Part shown: positions 52,902 to 61,948 of the stretch, piece after piece
Layout: each line of letters starts with the position of its first letter
How positions within the stretch are numbered: the first letter of the stretch is position 1
From: Clostridium pascui
GTDB lineage: Bacteria > Bacillota > Clostridia > Clostridiales > Clostridiaceae
NCBI RefSeq assembly: GCF_016908015.1
Contig: NZ_JAFBDB010000002.1
Location: 1 to 64,000, forward strand
Direction of reading: 5' to 3'
Length of the DNA: 64,000 bases
Notes under the pieces: generated by a model
Databases searched by the model: none
Seen by the model: only the letters and a program-made list of their open reading frames with translations
Told to the model about the DNA's origin: nothing
Made by a program: the position numbers and the translations under genes

Positions 52902-53183
52902 TTGGAACAAAACGACCACATTGGCAAGATAGTGTATTCTAAAGCTGGAAGAGATAAGGATAGGCTTTTTGTGATTGTTGCAAAGCTAAATGAAGAGTAT
53001 GTATATATTTCAGATGGAAGCTTAAGACTAATAGAAAATCCTAAAAAGAAGAAAATCAAACACTTATCTTTTACCAACATATTATCACAGGAAATAAGAG
53101 AATTAATACTATCAGGAAATACAATTAATAATTCATTAATTAGAAAGTTTTTGCAGTCTCACGACATGAATAAGGAGGTTTGA
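52902..53183 (+). CDS. KOW-domain RNA-binding protein (L14e-like)
   Basis: A 93-residue protein with a KOW-type N-terminal motif (GKIVYSKAGRDKDRLFVIVAK) similar to eukaryal/archaeal L14e, and a basic middle (NPKKKKIKHL). It lies between map and infA, as in many Firmicutes; its function is unclear. TTG 52902 is preferred as start because aggtg at 52891-52895 serves it; an in-frame GTG at 52893 lies inside that site. Confidence 0.88.
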   Translation: MEQNDHIGKIVYSKAGRDKDRLFVIVAKLNEEYVYISDGSLRLIENPKKKKIKHLSFTNILSQEIRELILSGNTINNSLIRKFLQSHDMNKEV

Positions 53184-53189
53184 GACCTT

Positions 53190-53408
53190 ATGTCAAAGGA
53201 AGATGTAATTGAAATGCAGGGTACTGTATTAGAAGCTTTACCTAATGCAATGTTTGAAGTAGAACTAGAAAGTGGTCATAAGATATTAGCACATATTTCT
53301 GGAAAGCTAAGAATGAATTTTATTAAAATTTTACCAGGTGATAAAGTAACTGTTGAGTTATCTCCATATGATTTGACACGTGGAAGAATAACCTGGAGAG
53401 CAAAGTAA
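53190..53408 (+). CDS. infA: Translation initiation factor IF-1
   Basis: A 72-residue S1/OB-fold protein. The segments [39 protein letters not shown] and [11 protein letters not shown] are diagnostic. Aaggagg upstream. Confidence 0.99.
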   Translation: MSKEDVIEMQGTVLEALPNAMFEVELESGHKILAHISGKLRMNFIKILPGDKVTVELSPYDLTRGRITWRAK

Positions 53409-53411
53409 TAA

Positions 53412-53537
<126 letters not shown>

Positions 53538-53660
53538 TTAAAGTCAATAATGTTTTAGGTGCGGCTGACGTTAGAAGCTAGTCTTTCTAATGGCCTAAAC
53601 TTTAGATATAAATAAATTCATATTACTCATAAAGAAGATATTCAGGAGGTGTAAATTTTA
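53538..53660 (+). promoter_or_regulatory. rpmJ-rpsM spacer with nested stem-loop
   Basis: The 123-base gap is long for this cluster. TTTAGG (53554-53559) pairs with CCTAAA (53594-53599), and inside it gttagaa (53570-53576) pairs with ttctaat (53585-53591) around an 8-nt loop. No promoter or terminator is obvious. It may be a ribosomal-protein-binding RNA ahead of the alpha operon (S4 controls that operon in E. coli); this is inference. Confidence 0.5.
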
Positions 53661-54032
53661 ATGGCAAGAATAGCAGGTATTGACCTACCAAAGGAAAAAA
53701 GAATAGAAATAGGCATAACCTACATTTATGGAATTGGATTACCAACAGCTCATAAAATTCTTAAAGAAACAGGAGTAAATCCAGACACAAGAGTTAGAGA
53801 TTTAACTGAAGAAGAAGTAAACTCATTAAGAGACTATATAAATAAGAATTTAATAGTTGAGGGTGATTTAAGAAGAGATATCGCTCTTGATATAAAGAGA
53901 TTAATGGAAATAGGATCTTACAGAGGAATAAGACACAGAAAAGGTCTTCCAGTAAGAGGTCAGAAAACTAAGACCAATGCTAGAACTAGAAAAGGTCCTA
54001 AGAAAATGGTTGCGAGCAAAAAGAAGAAATAA
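53661..54032 (+). CDS. rpsM: 30S ribosomal protein S13
   Basis: A 123-residue head protein. [20 protein letters not shown] start, and the [20 protein letters not shown] tail contacting tRNA and S19. Aggaggtg upstream. Confidence 0.99.
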   Translation: MARIAGIDLPKEKRIEIGITYIYGIGLPTAHKILKETGVNPDTRVRDLTEEEVNSLRDYINKNLIVEGDLRRDIALDIKRLMEIGSYRGIRHRKGLPVRGQKTKTNARTRKGPKKMVASKKKK

Positions 54033-54061
54033 GATCTAATAATAAATAAGGAGGGATAAAG

Positions 54062-54460
54062 ATGGCAGCTGGATCAAAGGTTAAAAAGACAAGAAGAAGA
54101 AAAGAGAGAAAAAATGTTGAACATGGTTGTGCTCATATACAATCAACTTTCAACAATTCTATAGTTACTATAACTGATGCCGTTGGAAATGCATTATCTT
54201 GGTCAAGTGCAGGAGGCTTAGGATTTAGAGGCTCAAGAAAGAGTACTCCATTTGCAGCTCAGATGGCAGCAGAAACTGCAGCAAAAGCAGCTATGGAACA
54301 CGGTTTAAAGAGTGTAGAAGTTTTAGTTAAAGGACCAGGAGCAGGTAGGGAAGCGGCTATAAGATCACTACAGGCAGCTGGACTTGAAGTAACTTTAATA
54401 AAAGATGTTACTCCAATACCACATAATGGTTGTAGACCACCAAAGAGAAGAAGAGTCTAA
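54062..54460 (+). CDS. rpsK: 30S ribosomal protein S11
   Basis: A 132-residue platform protein. [36 protein letters not shown] and the terminal [15 protein letters not shown] are diagnostic. Confidence 0.99.
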   Translation: MAAGSKVKKTRRRKERKNVEHGCAHIQSTFNNSIVTITDAVGNALSWSSAGGLGFRGSRKSTPFAAQMAAETAAKAAMEHGLKSVEVLVKGPGAGREAAIRSLQAAGLEVTLIKDVTPIPHNGCRPPKRRRV

Positions 54461-54489
54461 TATTATAGTAATAGGAGGTGTAATTTTAA

Positions 54490-55110
54490 ATGGCAAGATA
54501 TACTGGAGCAGTTTGCAGACTTTGTAGAAGAGAAGGATTAAAGCTATTCCTTAAAGGAGATAGATGTTATACAGATAAATGTGCTATCGCAAGAAGAGGA
54601 TACGCACCTGGACAACATGGACAGAATAGAAAGAAGATCTCTAACTATGGATTACAGTTAAGAGAAAAGCAGAAAGCTAAGAGAATATACGGGTTATTAG
54701 AAAAACAGTTCAGAATGAATTATGATAGAGCTGAAAGAGTAAAGGGTATAACAGGTGAAAACCTATTAAAGCTTCTTGAAATGAGACTTGATAATGTAGT
54801 TTATAGATTAGGCTACGGAAGTTCAAGAAAAGAAGCAAGACAGTTAGTAACTCATGGACATTTCTTAGTAAATGGAAAGAAAGTAGATATACCTTCTTAC
54901 CAAGTAGCTGTAAATGATGTTATAACTGTATGTGAGAAGAGCAGAGCTAGTGAAACTTTCAAAGTATTTGCTGAAAATCCAAAAACTTTACCAAACTGGT
55001 TATCTGGAAATCCAGAAAACTTTGAAGGTAAAGTAATAAGCGAACCAGCAAGAGTTGATATAGATGTTCCTGTAAACGAAACATTAATAGTTGAGTTATA
55101 CAGCAAATAA
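54490..55110 (+). CDS. rpsD: 30S ribosomal protein S4
   Basis: A 206-residue assembly protein with an S4 RNA-binding domain ([20 protein letters not shown]). The N-terminal segment has cysteines (CRLCRR...DRCYTDKC) matching the zinc-binding form. Being in the alpha operon here differs from Bacillus, where rpsD is elsewhere. Confidence 0.98.
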   Translation: MARYTGAVCRLCRREGLKLFLKGDRCYTDKCAIARRGYAPGQHGQNRKKISNYGLQLREKQKAKRIYGLLEKQFRMNYDRAERVKGITGENLLKLLEMRLDNVVYRLGYGSSRKEARQLVTHGHFLVNGKKVDIPSYQVAVNDVITVCEKSRASETFKVFAENPKTLPNWLSGNPENFEGKVISEPARVDIDVPVNETLIVELYSK

Positions 55111-55179
55111 TAATTAACTTAATTAAAAGAATCAGTTGCCCTCAACGTCAATTTATATAAATAAAAAGGAGGGTTCTAA

Positions 55180-56127
55180 ATGTTAGAAATAGAAAAGCCT
55201 AAAATAGAATGTGTAGAAATGGCTGAAGATGGTTCATATGGCAAGTTTGTTATAGAGCCACTAGAAAGAGGCTATGGAACAACCCTAGGAAATGCTTTAA
55301 GAAGAATATTACTTTCTTCATTACCTGGAGCAGCTGTTAATCACATAAAAATTGAAAATGTCCTTCATGAGTTTTCTACTGTTAAGGGAGTAAAAGAGGA
55401 TGTAGCTGAGTTAATACTAAACATAAAGATGTTAGCTTTAAAAATGAATGGTGATGGGCCTAGAACTATATATATAGATGCACAAGGACCAGGCGAAGTT
55501 ACAGCAGGAGATATTAAGGCAGATGGTGATATAGAAATAATCAATAAAGATTTACATATAGCTACCCTTGATGATGAAGCAAGACTTTACATGGAGCTAA
55601 TAGTAAATAGAGGTAGAGGATATGTCACTCAAAGCAAGAACAAGGCAGAAGGTATGCCTATAGGAACTATTCCTGTGGATTCAATTTATACTCCTATAAA
55701 GAGAGTTAACTTTACTGTTGAAAATACAAGAGTAGGTCAAATAACTGACTATGATAAGTTAACACTTGAATTATGGACTAATGGAACGATTATGCCAGAT
55801 GAAGCTGTAAGCTTGTCTTCTAAAATATTAATTGAACACTTTAAATTATTTATGACTTTAACAGATCACGCAAACAACGTAGAAATAATGGTAGAAAAAG
55901 AAGAAGATAAAAAAGAAAAAGTTTTAGAAATGACTATTGAAGAATTAGATTTATCTGTTAGAAGTTATAATTGCTTAAAGAGAGCAGGAATTAATACAGT
56001 TCAAGAATTAACAGAAAAAACTATGGATGATATGATGAAAGTTAGAAATCTAGGTAAGAAATCTCTAGAAGAAGTAGAACAAAAGCTTGAAGCTTTAGGC
56101 TTAGGTTTGAAACAAAGTGAGGAATAA
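55180..56127 (+). CDS. rpoA: RNA polymerase alpha subunit
   Basis: A 315-residue subunit. It has the N-terminal dimerisation domain ([20 protein letters not shown]) and the C-terminal DNA/activator-binding domain ([20 protein letters not shown]). Between rpsD and rplQ as usual. Confidence 0.99.
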   Translation: MLEIEKPKIECVEMAEDGSYGKFVIEPLERGYGTTLGNALRRILLSSLPGAAVNHIKIENVLHEFSTVKGVKEDVAELILNIKMLALKMNGDGPRTIYIDAQGPGEVTAGDIKADGDIEIINKDLHIATLDDEARLYMELIVNRGRGYVTQSKNKAEGMPIGTIPVDSIYTPIKRVNFTVENTRVGQITDYDKLTLELWTNGTIMPDEAVSLSSKILIEHFKLFMTLTDHANNVEIMVEKEEDKKEKVLEMTIEELDLSVRSYNCLKRAGINTVQELTEKTMDDMMKVRNLGKKSLEEVEQKLEALGLGLKQSEE

Positions 56128-56168
56128 TTCACATATAGAATTTGCGTAAAAGGTAAGGAGGTATAGAG

Positions 56169-56510
56169 ATGGCAGGATATCGTAAATTAGGTCGTCCAAC
56201 TGACCAAAGAAGAGCTATGCTTAGAAATCTAGTTACTAGTTTCTTAAAAACTGGAAAGATAGAAACTACAGAAACTAGAGCAAAAGAAGCAAAAAACTTA
56301 GCTGAAAAAATGATCACTCTAGGAAAAAGAGGAGATCTTCATGCAAGAAGACAGGCGCTTGCATTTATAACAGAAGAAGCAGTAGTTACAAACTTATTTG
56401 AAAATATAGCTCCTAAATATGCTGAAAGAAACGGTGGATATACTAGAATGTATAAAGTAGGTCCAAGAAGAGGCGATGGAGCTGAAATTGTTATACTAGA
56501 ATTAGTATAA
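56169..56510 (+). CDS. rplQ: 50S ribosomal protein L17
   Basis: A 113-residue protein. [20 protein letters not shown] and [20 protein letters not shown] are typical. Last gene of the alpha operon. Confidence 0.99.
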   Translation: MAGYRKLGRPTDQRRAMLRNLVTSFLKTGKIETTETRAKEAKNLAEKMITLGKRGDLHARRQALAFITEEAVVTNLFENIAPKYAERNGGYTRMYKVGPRRGDGAEIVILELV

Positions 56511-56517
56511 CAGCTTA

Positions 56518-56550
56518 GGGGATTAAGGAAATAGCTTAGTCCCCGTTTTA
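56518..56550 (+). terminator. Terminator after rplQ
   Basis: A 10-bp stem, ggggattaag (56518-56527) with cttagtcccc (56535-56544), has one T-G pair and is followed by gtttta. The T run is short, so some read-through into the ECF genes is likely; I see no strong separate promoter before them. Confidence 0.75.
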
Positions 56551-56580
56551 ATATATTGTTAATCACTACGAGGTGTTTAA

Positions 56581-57426
56581 ATGAAAACAAAAATGATTGA
56601 GTGTAGGGACGTAGTGTATAAGTATGAGGAACATGGTGAGGAAAAAGTTAAGATTGCTGTGAATCACGTAAGTTTAGAAATAACTAGAGGTGAATTTGTA
56701 GTAGTTTTAGGCAGAAATGGTTCTGGAAAGTCTACTTTGGCAAAACATTTAAATGCACTTTTAATTCCTACAGAAGGAAAAGTATATGTAAATGACTTAG
56801 ATACATCAGTAGCAGAAGATATATGGAGCATACGAAATGCAGCAGGAATGGTATTTCAAAATCCTGATAATCAAATAGTAGCTACTATAGTAGAAGAAGA
56901 TGTTGCCTTTGGACCTGAAAATTTAGGGATAGATCCTACTGAAATACGTAATAGAGTAGATGACTCTTTAAAAAGAGTAAACATGTATGAATATAGAAAG
57001 CATGCACCTCATTTATTATCTGGTGGACAAAAGCAGCGAATAGCTATTGCAGGAGTGTTAGCTATGATGCCAAAATGCATCATTTTTGATGAGCCTACAG
57101 CTATGTTAGATCCATCAGGAAGAAGAGAAGTAGTAAAGACTATAAAAGAACTAAATAAGAAATATGGCATTACTATTATACTTATTACTCACTATATGGA
57201 AGAAGCAGTAGAAGCTGACAGAATAATTGTTATGGATTCAGGAAAGGTAATTGAAGAAGGATCGCCTAGAGAGATTTTTAGTAAAGTACAAACTATGAAA
57301 AAAACAGGCCTTGATGTACCTCAAGTGACGGAATTAGCTTATGAACTTCAAAAAGAGGGAATACATATTAATTCAGATATACTAACTATTGATGAGATGG
57401 TGAATGTGTTATGCCAATTAAAATAG
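56581..57426 (+). CDS. ecfA1: ECF transporter ATPase EcfA1
   Basis: A 281-residue ABC ATPase of the group II (shared) energy-coupling factor vitamin transporter. Walker [10 protein letters not shown], signature [13 protein letters not shown], Walker [11 protein letters not shown], and the switch His in LITHYMEEA are present. It overlaps ecfA2 by 16 bases. The module serves several substrate-binding S components encoded elsewhere. Confidence 0.97.
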   Translation: MKTKMIECRDVVYKYEEHGEEKVKIAVNHVSLEITRGEFVVVLGRNGSGKSTLAKHLNALLIPTEGKVYVNDLDTSVAEDIWSIRNAAGMVFQNPDNQIVATIVEEDVAFGPENLGIDPTEIRNRVDDSLKRVNMYEYRKHAPHLLSGGQKQRIAIAGVLAMMPKCIIFDEPTAMLDPSGRREVVKTIKELNKKYGITIILITHYMEEAVEADRIIVMDSGKVIEEGSPREIFSKVQTMKKTGLDVPQVTELAYELQKEGIHINSDILTIDEMVNVLCQLK

Positions 57427-58265
57427 AAAACTTGACTCATATATATATGAAGGGGACTCCCTTTGAAAAAGTGGCTTTAGATAATGTTTCTATAGAAATA
57501 AATAATGGAGAATTTATAGCCCTTATAGGGCATACAGGTTCTGGGAAATCTACTCTTATACAGCATATTAATGGGTTACTTAAGCCTAGCTCAGGAAATA
57601 TAGTTGTAGATGATGTGAATATTACTGCTAAAGGTGTTAAGCTATCAGATATAAGGAAAAGAGTTGGATTAGTATTTCAATACCCGGAGTATCAATTATT
57701 TGAAGAAACTATAGAAAAGGATATAGCATTTGGTCCTAAAAACTTAGGGTTAAATGATGAAGAAGTAGTAAAAAGGGTCAAAAGAGCAATGAATATAGTT
57801 GGATTAGATTATGAAACCTATAAAGATAAATCTCCATTTGAATTAAGTGGAGGTCAAAAAAGAAGAGTTGCAATAGCAGGGGTTGTAGCTATGGAACCTA
57901 AGGTTCTTATATTAGACGAACCCACAGCAGGTCTTGACCCAAAAGGTAGAGATGATATATTAGGAAATATAAAGGAACTCCATAATGAATATAACATGAC
58001 TATTATATTAGTTTCACATAGTATGGAGGATGTAGCAAAATTGGCTACTAGAATACTAGTGATGGATAAAGGAAAATGTATCTTAAATGGGACACCTTCT
58101 AAAATATTTAAGGAAATAAATACTTTAGAAAGTGTAGGGCTAGGAGTTCCACAAGTAACTTATTTAGTACAAAGATTAAGAGAAAAAGGCTTTGACATAT
58201 CTGAAGATGTATTTACCGTAGAACAAGCTAAAACAGAGATCCTAAAGGCTTTGAAGAAAAACTAA
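57411..58265 (+). CDS. ecfA2: ECF transporter ATPase EcfA2
   Basis: A 284-residue partner ATPase. Walker [36 protein letters not shown] and SHSMED are intact. The start lies inside the end of ecfA1, and the ribosome binding site is within that gene (atgagatgg). Forms an A1A2 heterodimer. Confidence 0.97.
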   Translation: MPIKIENLTHIYMKGTPFEKVALDNVSIEINNGEFIALIGHTGSGKSTLIQHINGLLKPSSGNIVVDDVNITAKGVKLSDIRKRVGLVFQYPEYQLFEETIEKDIAFGPKNLGLNDEEVVKRVKRAMNIVGLDYETYKDKSPFELSGGQKRRVAIAGVVAMEPKVLILDEPTAGLDPKGRDDILGNIKELHNEYNMTIILVSHSMEDVAKLATRILVMDKGKCILNGTPSKIFKEINTLESVGLGVPQVTYLVQRLREKGFDISEDVFTVEQAKTEILKALKKN

Positions 58266-58288
58266 ATTTTATTGTTAGGAGAATAGCT

Positions 58289-59092
58289 ATGATTAAAGAT
58301 ATTACTTTAGGACAATATATTCCAGGTGATTCTTTTGTTCATAAATTAGATCCGAGAACAAAAATCCTGATATCTTTAATATATATAATTGATTTATTTA
58401 TAGTTAACAATTTTAAAGGGTATGCTTTTATAGTCTTATTTACTGGAGTAGCAGTAATAGTATCAAAAGTTCCCTTTAAATACATATATAAGGGACTCAA
58501 ACCTATATTTATATTAATACTCATCACTGCTTTATTAAATATATTTATGACTAGTGGAGGAAGGATTGTTTTTAAATGGCATTTTATAACTATATATGAG
58601 CAAGGGCTAAAATTGGCAGCATTTATGGTTATAAGGCTAATATTTTTAATTATTGGAACTTCACTTCTTACTCTTACTACTTCGCCAATAGAGCTCACAG
58701 ATGGTATAGAAAAATTATTAAATCCTTTTAAAAAAATAGGGCTACCGGCTCATGAGTTAGCAATGATGATGACTATAGCTTTAAGATTCATTCCTACTTT
58801 AATGGATGAAACGGATAAGATAATGAAGGCCCAGATGGCAAGGGGAGCAGATTTTGAATCTGGTAACATTATGCAAAGGGCAAAAAGTCTTATTCCTCTT
58901 TTAGTACCGTTATTCATAAGCTCTTTTAGAAGGGCAGATGAGCTAGCTATGGCAATGGAAGCACGATGCTATAGAGGTGGAGAAGGTAGAACTAGAATGA
59001 AGCAATTAAAATTTTCACAAAGAGATGTAGTAGCTTGTATAGTTATTATGTTATTAGTAGCTACATCCGTAGGAAGTAGATTTTGGATATGA
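58289..59092 (+). CDS. ecfT: ECF transporter transmembrane protein EcfT
   Basis: A 267-residue protein with about five membrane helices. It has the two cytoplasmic coupling motifs of EcfT: ARGADFE and EARCYRGG. It links the ATPases to the vitamin-binding subunits. Stop overlaps the truA start (ATGA). Confidence 0.97.
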   Translation: MIKDITLGQYIPGDSFVHKLDPRTKILISLIYIIDLFIVNNFKGYAFIVLFTGVAVIVSKVPFKYIYKGLKPIFILILITALLNIFMTSGGRIVFKWHFITIYEQGLKLAAFMVIRLIFLIIGTSLLTLTTSPIELTDGIEKLLNPFKKIGLPAHELAMMMTIALRFIPTLMDETDKIMKAQMARGADFESGNIMQRAKSLIPLLVPLFISSFRRADELAMAMEARCYRGGEGRTRMKQLKFSQRDVVACIVIMLLVATSVGSRFWI

Positions 59093-59829
59093 TCAAAAAT
59101 ATAAAACTTACTATCGAGTATAACGGAACTAGTTTTTATGGATGGCAAAGACAACCTAATGCTAGAACTGTACAAGGTACAATAGAAGAATGTATAGCTA
59201 AAGTTACTCAAGAAGAAGTAGAGGTTATAGGATGTAGCCGTACGGATTCAGGAGTGCATGCTAAAAGATTTGTATGTAATTTTACTACTAGTAGCAAAAT
59301 ACCAAGCGAAAAATTTAGTTATGCAATTAATAGAATACTTCCACCTGAAATCATAATATTAGAGTCCGAAGAAGTTTCTTTAGATTTCCATGCACGATTT
59401 AGCTGCAAAGGAAAGCGATATGTATATAGCATATTAAGCAGAACATGGCCATCTCCTATTAAAAGGGATTTTACATATCATGTTAAAGATGAATTAGATA
59501 TAGATAAGATGAACGAAGCTGCAAGATATCTTATTGGGCGACATGATTTCGCATCCTTTAGAAATTTAGGGAGCAGTGTTCAATCTACTGTAAGAACAAT
59601 TACAGAATTAAGTGTTATAAAAAATAATGAATTAATTGAAATCAAAGTTGCTGGAGATGGATTTTTATATAATATGGTTAGAATCATAAGTGGTACTCTG
59701 TTAGAAGTAGGACTTAACAAAAAAGAACCAAAAGATATTAAAGTTATATTAGAATCTAGAGATAGAAGAAAGGCAGGAAGATCACTGCCTGCAGCAGGGT
59801 TATGTCTAGATGAAGTATTTTATTATTAG
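59089..59829 (+). CDS. truA: tRNA pseudouridine(38-40) synthase TruA
   Basis: A 246-residue enzyme with the catalytic Asp in CSRTDSGVHA and conserved GRHDFASFR and GDGFLYNMVRIISG. ATG 59089 overlaps the ecfT stop by four bases; an in-frame TTG two codons upstream is less likely. The ecfA1-ecfA2-ecfT-truA-rplM-rpsI order is standard in Firmicutes. Confidence 0.97.
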   Translation: MIKNIKLTIEYNGTSFYGWQRQPNARTVQGTIEECIAKVTQEEVEVIGCSRTDSGVHAKRFVCNFTTSSKIPSEKFSYAINRILPPEIIILESEEVSLDFHARFSCKGKRYVYSILSRTWPSPIKRDFTYHVKDELDIDKMNEAARYLIGRHDFASFRNLGSSVQSTVRTITELSVIKNNELIEIKVAGDGFLYNMVRIISGTLLEVGLNKKEPKDIKVILESRDRRKAGRSLPAAGLCLDEVFYY

Positions 59830-59840
59830 TATAAAAATTA

Positions 59841-59869
59841 TTGACACACCAGGTACATTGTATTATAAT
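59841..59869 (+). promoter_or_regulatory. Promoter of rplM-rpsI
   Basis: TTGACA (59841-59846) and TATAAT (59864-59869), 17 bp apart, form a near-consensus promoter just after truA. Confidence 0.88.
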
Positions 59870-59876
59870 AAATAAT

Positions 59877-59965
59877 GTTTGTATCTTAACATAATAGTAT
59901 AAGAGATCCACTAGCCCCGGGTCTTTATATAGAACGCATATAGTTGAGTGTTTATTAGTTCAAGG
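59877..59965 (+). promoter_or_regulatory. Ribosomal protein L13 leader
   Basis: About 90 nt of leader lies between the strong promoter and the rplM ribosome binding site. It contains the sequence order (agagatccactagccccggg...gaacgc...agttgagtgtttattagttc) that I associate with the Firmicutes L13 leader. Base pairing was not fully worked out, so the family call is by position and sequence feel. Confidence 0.65.
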
Positions 59966-59975
59966 AGGGAAAAGG

Positions 59976-60410
59976 ATGAAATCATACGTTGCAAAACCAG
60001 AACAAGTTGAAAGAAAATGGTATATAGTTGATGCTGCTGGCAAACCATTAGGTAGAGTTGCTAGCCAAGTTGCTTCAATATTAAGAGGTAAGAATAAGCC
60101 AGTATTTACACCACATGTAGATACAGGAGATTTCGTTATAATAATTAATTCAGAAAAGGTAGTTTTAACAGGAAAGAAATTAGATCAGAAGATGTTAAGA
60201 CACCATTCTCTATATCCAGGTGGATTAAAGGAAACTCCATACAGAGAAGCTTTAGCTAAGAAACCTGAATTTGTATTTGAAGAAGCAGTTAGAAGAATGC
60301 TTCCAAAGGGAGTACTTGGAAGACAAATGCTTAAGAAATTAAAAGTATACAGAGGTTCAGAACATAATCATGAAGCTCAGAATCCAGAAGTACTTGAATT
60401 AAAATACTAA
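59976..60410 (+). CDS. rplM: 50S ribosomal protein L13
   Basis: A 144-residue protein. [38 protein letters not shown] and the GMLPKG-like segment ([20 protein letters not shown]) are typical. Ggaggg upstream. Confidence 0.99.
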   Translation: MKSYVAKPEQVERKWYIVDAAGKPLGRVASQVASILRGKNKPVFTPHVDTGDFVIIINSEKVVLTGKKLDQKMLRHHSLYPGGLKETPYREALAKKPEFVFEEAVRRMLPKGVLGRQMLKKLKVYRGSEHNHEAQNPEVLELKY

Positions 60411-60440
60411 TTGGTAGAGCTTATAGAAGGAGGAGTTAAA

Positions 60441-60833
60441 ATGGCAAAGGTTCAGTATATCGGAACTGGTAGAAGAAAGAAATCTGTTGCAAGAGTAAGA
60501 TTAGTACCAGGTGAAGGAAAAGTTATAGTTAATAAAAGAGATATAGAAAATTACTTTGGATTAGAAACATTAAGAGTTATAGTTAATCAACCATTAGTAT
60601 TAACAGCTACTAAAGAAAAATTTGATGTAATTGTTAACGTTCATGGTGGTGGATTTACTGGTCAGGCAGGAGCTATAAGACATGGTATATCAAGAGCTTT
60701 ATTAAAAGCTGATGAAAACTTAAAGCCTGCATTAAAGCAAGAAGGATTCTTAACAAGAGATCCAAGAATGAAGGAAAGAAAGAAATACGGTCTTAAAAAG
60801 GCAAGAAGAGCGCCACAGTTCTCAAAGAGATAA
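60441..60833 (+). CDS. rpsI: 30S ribosomal protein S9
   Basis: A 130-residue protein whose C-terminal tail ends [12 protein letters not shown], touching P-site tRNA. ATG 60441 follows ggaggag; an earlier in-frame start abutting rplM at 60411 lacks a site. Confidence 0.98.
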   Translation: MAKVQYIGTGRRKKSVARVRLVPGEGKVIVNKRDIENYFGLETLRVIVNQPLVLTATKEKFDVIVNVHGGGFTGQAGAIRHGISRALLKADENLKPALKQEGFLTRDPRMKERKKYGLKKARRAPQFSKR

Positions 60834-60842
60834 TATTTCACA

Positions 60843-60870
60843 AAAGAGAGGAAACCCCTCTCTTTTTTTA
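60843..60870 (+). terminator. Terminator of rplM-rpsI
   Basis: Stem aaagagagg (60843-60851) with cctctcttt (60857-60865), loop of five, followed by Ts. Clear operon end. Confidence 0.9.
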
Positions 60871-60961
60871 TTTTTTAGAAATAATTACATAAAACTTTTT
60901 ATAATAAAAAAAATATATAAGGTAAAAACTATTATAGGATTAGAAAGGAGGAATAAAAGTA

Positions 60962-61672
60962 TTGTTAAGACAACACAAAAAAATTTGTTTTTTTTCTTTA
61001 ATAGTATTAGCAATTATGGTGTGGAAATGTATACCCAGTGTATTGGCGGAAAAGGAAATAGCAAATGAAAAGTCTTCAAGGATAATTCTTTTAGATCCAG
61101 GACATGGAGGAATTGATGGAGGAGCTGTATCACCTACAGGAACCGTAGAAAAGTATATAAATTTAGATATAAGTACTAAATTAAAAAGTGAGCTAGAAAA
61201 GCAAGGATTTAAAGTGATAATGACTAGGGAAGAAGATAAAGGATTATATAGTGATAGTGGGACAGTAAGACAAAAGAAAAGAGAGGATCTTAGCAATAGA
61301 TCTAAAATGATAACGGAAAGTAACTGCGATGTCTTTGTGAGTATACATTTAAATATGTTTCCTGAAAGAAAATATTATGGAGCACAAGTTTGGTATGCTA
61401 ACAACGAATCTAGTAATAAACTAGCTAACATTATACAAAGTAATTTTAAAGCTTATATAGATAATCAAAATAAAAGAGTAGAAAAACCAGCTAAGGATGA
61501 ATACAGGGTATTAAGAAATGTGGGAGAAATACCTGCGGTATTAATTGAATGCGGTTTTTTATCGAATGAAGTAGAAGAATCTAAGCTTAAAACTAATATA
61601 TATCAAGAAAAAATAGCCAAAGTAATTGCATTATCAATACAATCATATTTTGAGAAATTAGCTGATTCATAA
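60962..61672 (+). CDS. cwlD: N-acetylmuramoyl-L-alanine amidase, CwlD type
   Basis: A 236-residue Amidase_3 enzyme. An N-terminal hydrophobic segment (about residues 8-28) acts as signal or anchor. Zinc ligands are His48 (in DPGHGG), Glu63 and His129 (SIHLN), with catalytic Glu196 (IECGFLSN). In Bacillus, CwlD helps make muramic delta-lactam in the spore cortex; position after rpsI is conserved. TTG 60962 is the start, with aaaggagg ending 10 bases before it. Confidence 0.92.
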   Translation: MLRQHKKICFFSLIVLAIMVWKCIPSVLAEKEIANEKSSRIILLDPGHGGIDGGAVSPTGTVEKYINLDISTKLKSELEKQGFKVIMTREEDKGLYSDSGTVRQKKREDLSNRSKMITESNCDVFVSIHLNMFPERKYYGAQVWYANNESSNKLANIIQSNFKAYIDNQNKRVEKPAKDEYRVLRNVGEIPAVLIECGFLSNEVEESKLKTNIYQEKIAKVIALSIQSYFEKLADS

Positions 61673-61948
61673 GTATATATAAATATTTATATGGTAACCG
61701 TAAAAATGATATAAATATTAAAATTAGTCATATGCAAGTTAATGTAAAATCATTAGGTTTTTGGTTGAAATTATAGTGAAATTTTTAATAAAAATAACTA
61801 GTCTGATTATATTGTATATAAATAGACAAAAACTTAAAAAAATTTAATGTTTTTTAAAAAACATATTGATGTTAGATATCGGTTATGTTATTATTAATTT
61901 GGTTAATGGATTAGTCCATTAGTCAAATTACCTTTGGGAGTGATTATC
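61673..61948 (+). other. Intergenic region upstream of the gntR gene
   Basis: About 275 AT-rich bases. The first 170 show nothing I can name beyond short AT palindromes, and no cobalamin riboswitch is visible. The last 100 contain a palindrome, a promoter and an inverted-repeat operator, listed separately. Confidence 0.6.
61847..61921 (+). promoter_or_regulatory. gntR promoter with putative autoregulatory operator
   Basis: TTGATG (61866-61871) and TATTAT (61889-61894), 17 bp apart, predict a start of transcription near 61901. A perfect inverted repeat TAATGGA-TTAG-TCCATTA (61904-61921) lies right at and beyond it, the form of a GntR-family operator. Just upstream of the -35 is a perfect 18-bp palindrome ATGTTTTTTAAAAAACAT (61847-61864). 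Confidence 0.7.

Noticed and set aside
57411-57426. Frameshift between ecfA1 and ecfA2
   Set aside because: The 16-base overlap is a normal arrangement. Both proteins are full length with complete motifs, so no frameshift is needed.
61673-61948. Cobalamin riboswitch upstream of the glutamate mutase genes
   Set aside because: I looked for the B12 box and found nothing resembling it. The region is AT-rich with only short palindromes. The mutase uses B12, but that does not require a riboswitch.
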